Shown here: positions 62,908 through 64,000 of the stretch, piece after piece
Position numbering within the stretch: position 1 is the stretch's first letter
Layout: every line of letters starts with the position of its first letter
Assembly: GCA_037954235.1 (NCBI GenBank)
Contig: JBBMOA010000007.1
Coordinates: 25,621,457 to 25,685,456, forward strand
Direction: 5' to 3'
DNA length: 64,000 nt
Source of the DNA: Aulostomus chinensis
Lineage: Eukaryota; Chordata; Actinopteri; Syngnathiformes; Aulostomidae
Notes under the pieces: model-generated
The model's database searches: none
What the model was told of the DNA's origin: nothing
The model's input: the letters and a program-made list of their open reading frames with translations, nothing else
Translations under genes and position numbers: made by a program

Positions 62908-64000
62908 AGCTGCTGTCGTCTTGTTGCCTCGAGTCCCTCTAGCCCCGTTCAGGCAGTGCTGGGGCAAGAGGGACGCTGCCCATGCCAGTTGAGCTTTGCA
63001 TCTTCTGTAGTTCACTGCTTTCCTTTTTTTGCAGCTTGGCCTGTTCTGTATTTCTGCCTGTGCATTTATCCATTTCTCCTCATTCTGTCTGTTAATCACA
63101 TCTGCTCCATCAGTCCAGGTGCAAACAAGTGCCAGTGTTTATTTATTTCCACTGCTACCATATGATGTAACACCATTTTCCACTGCAGACCCAGTTGCGG
63201 TGAAGTTGCAGGTAGTGTCTGCCTTGTATCTCTTGTAATGTGACACATTTCCAGGTGAAACCAAGTGTGAGGGTGAGGAGGGTACAGATCAATGAGAGAA
63301 ACCGGCCATGATTTAGTTGGTTGACACAGAGCTCCAGAGGACTGACGGGTGCTGCTTTCATCTCCCTCACCTGCACTGTTAGCTTCACGGGAGACATGAG
63401 ACGGAGGGTGTTTTTATTCTGGTATCGGTGTTTGAGGCGTTACAAAAATTCATTCACTTGAAAACTGGCTGTTATCTCCTACAGCATAAACATATAGTGC
63501 AAACAGTCTCGATCCAGATTTATTACATTTTCTCTGTGTGTGGCCAAGATGGAATTTGAGTGTGTAATATTATGAGTTGGTGGAGAAATTGTGTAATGCT
63601 GATATCCTGAATTCCATCAGATCTCCTTTGACATTGTTTCACTGCGATATGTTGGTCCCTATTGGCCGATATAAATACAATGCAAAATGTATTGATTAAT
63701 ATGCCTGCTTGACCGGTTTATACTTGGAGCTCGACAGGATACCTGTGAATCATATTTGTTCCGGTTCTTCCTTGAACAAAAACTTGAAGACTGCCGCACC
63801 ATTTCTGGAATAGAGCTGGGCACTTTCCATCCTGGGTAGTGGGTGCCACATCAAAAAGGCCCTGAAACAGTGCATTTATTTAACAATGAGCTGTGTCTGT
63901 AGATTAGTCAAGCGTTGTGGAACCAGTCTGGCCCTCGCACTGGGAGGTCAGCTTGAACTCCACCGGATCGCCTCCGTTCGTTTTTCTGGCCAGGTGGCAG
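62908..64000. other. Right edge, no gene seen
   Basis: No phase-1 exon like the expected next PPIP5K exon is visible; the gene may continue past the edge. Confidence 0.4.

Noticed and set aside
62713..63099. 128-codon minus-strand ORF
   Set aside because: Antisense shadow of the candidate plus-strand exon; no domain and no splice signals on the minus strand.

Overview
The window is nuclear DNA from a ray-finned fish, most likely a spiny-rayed teleost. The evidence is vertebrate genes with GT-AG introns, many (TG/CA)n microsatellites, tRNA-derived SINEs of a type common in fish, fish-type MITEs and a decayed Ty3/Gypsy pol fragment. Two protein genes are present, placed head to head. I see no tRNA or rRNA gene, CRISPR array, operon or prokaryotic feature.

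Positions 11803 down to 400 (minus strand) hold a complete aggrecan coding region (acan). I could join 19 coding exons with matching phases into 1388 codons plus a stop. Order: signal peptide; G1 (Ig-V, link 1, link 2); a short interglobular domain; G2 (links 3 and 4); two short Thr-rich linker exons; two extra CCP (sushi) exons; a 1050-nt Ser-Gly-rich exon for glycosaminoglycan attachment; a three-exon C-type lectin domain; the usual C-terminal CCP; and a basic tail. The architecture is unusual: near-copies of the C-terminal CCP exon sit between G2 and the GAG-attachment region. One copy shares a 404-bp identical tract with the canonical CCP region.

Positions 11.8-29.1 kb are the shared upstream region. 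It must contain the promoter and untranslated first exon(s) of acan, which I cannot place firmly. Visible here are a foldback MITE, microsatellites, a Gypsy RT/RNase H relic, and a SINE with a perfect target-site duplication.

Positions 29.2 kb to the right edge (plus strand) hold ppip5k1, an inositol pyrophosphate synthase of the Vip1/PPIP5K family. There is a 5'UTR exon ending at 29474, an 8-kb first intron, and 26 phase-consistent coding exons from 37678 to 59472 (1097 complete codons). They cover the ATP-grasp kinase domain, the histidine-acid-phosphatase-like domain and part of the variable C-terminal tail. A possible further exon lies at 62708-62907. The exon normally following the conserved HPTNG segment was not found, so the gene probably runs past 64000.

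The two genes have no known joint function: acan makes a cartilage matrix proteoglycan, ppip5k1 a cytosolic signalling enzyme. Points most worth checking: the CCP triplication in aggrecan, the identical tract between two of its copies, a stop-free 129-bp ppip5k1 intron that would encode a membrane-like segment, splice donors abutting TG/CA repeats, and the phase-matched exon at 62708.
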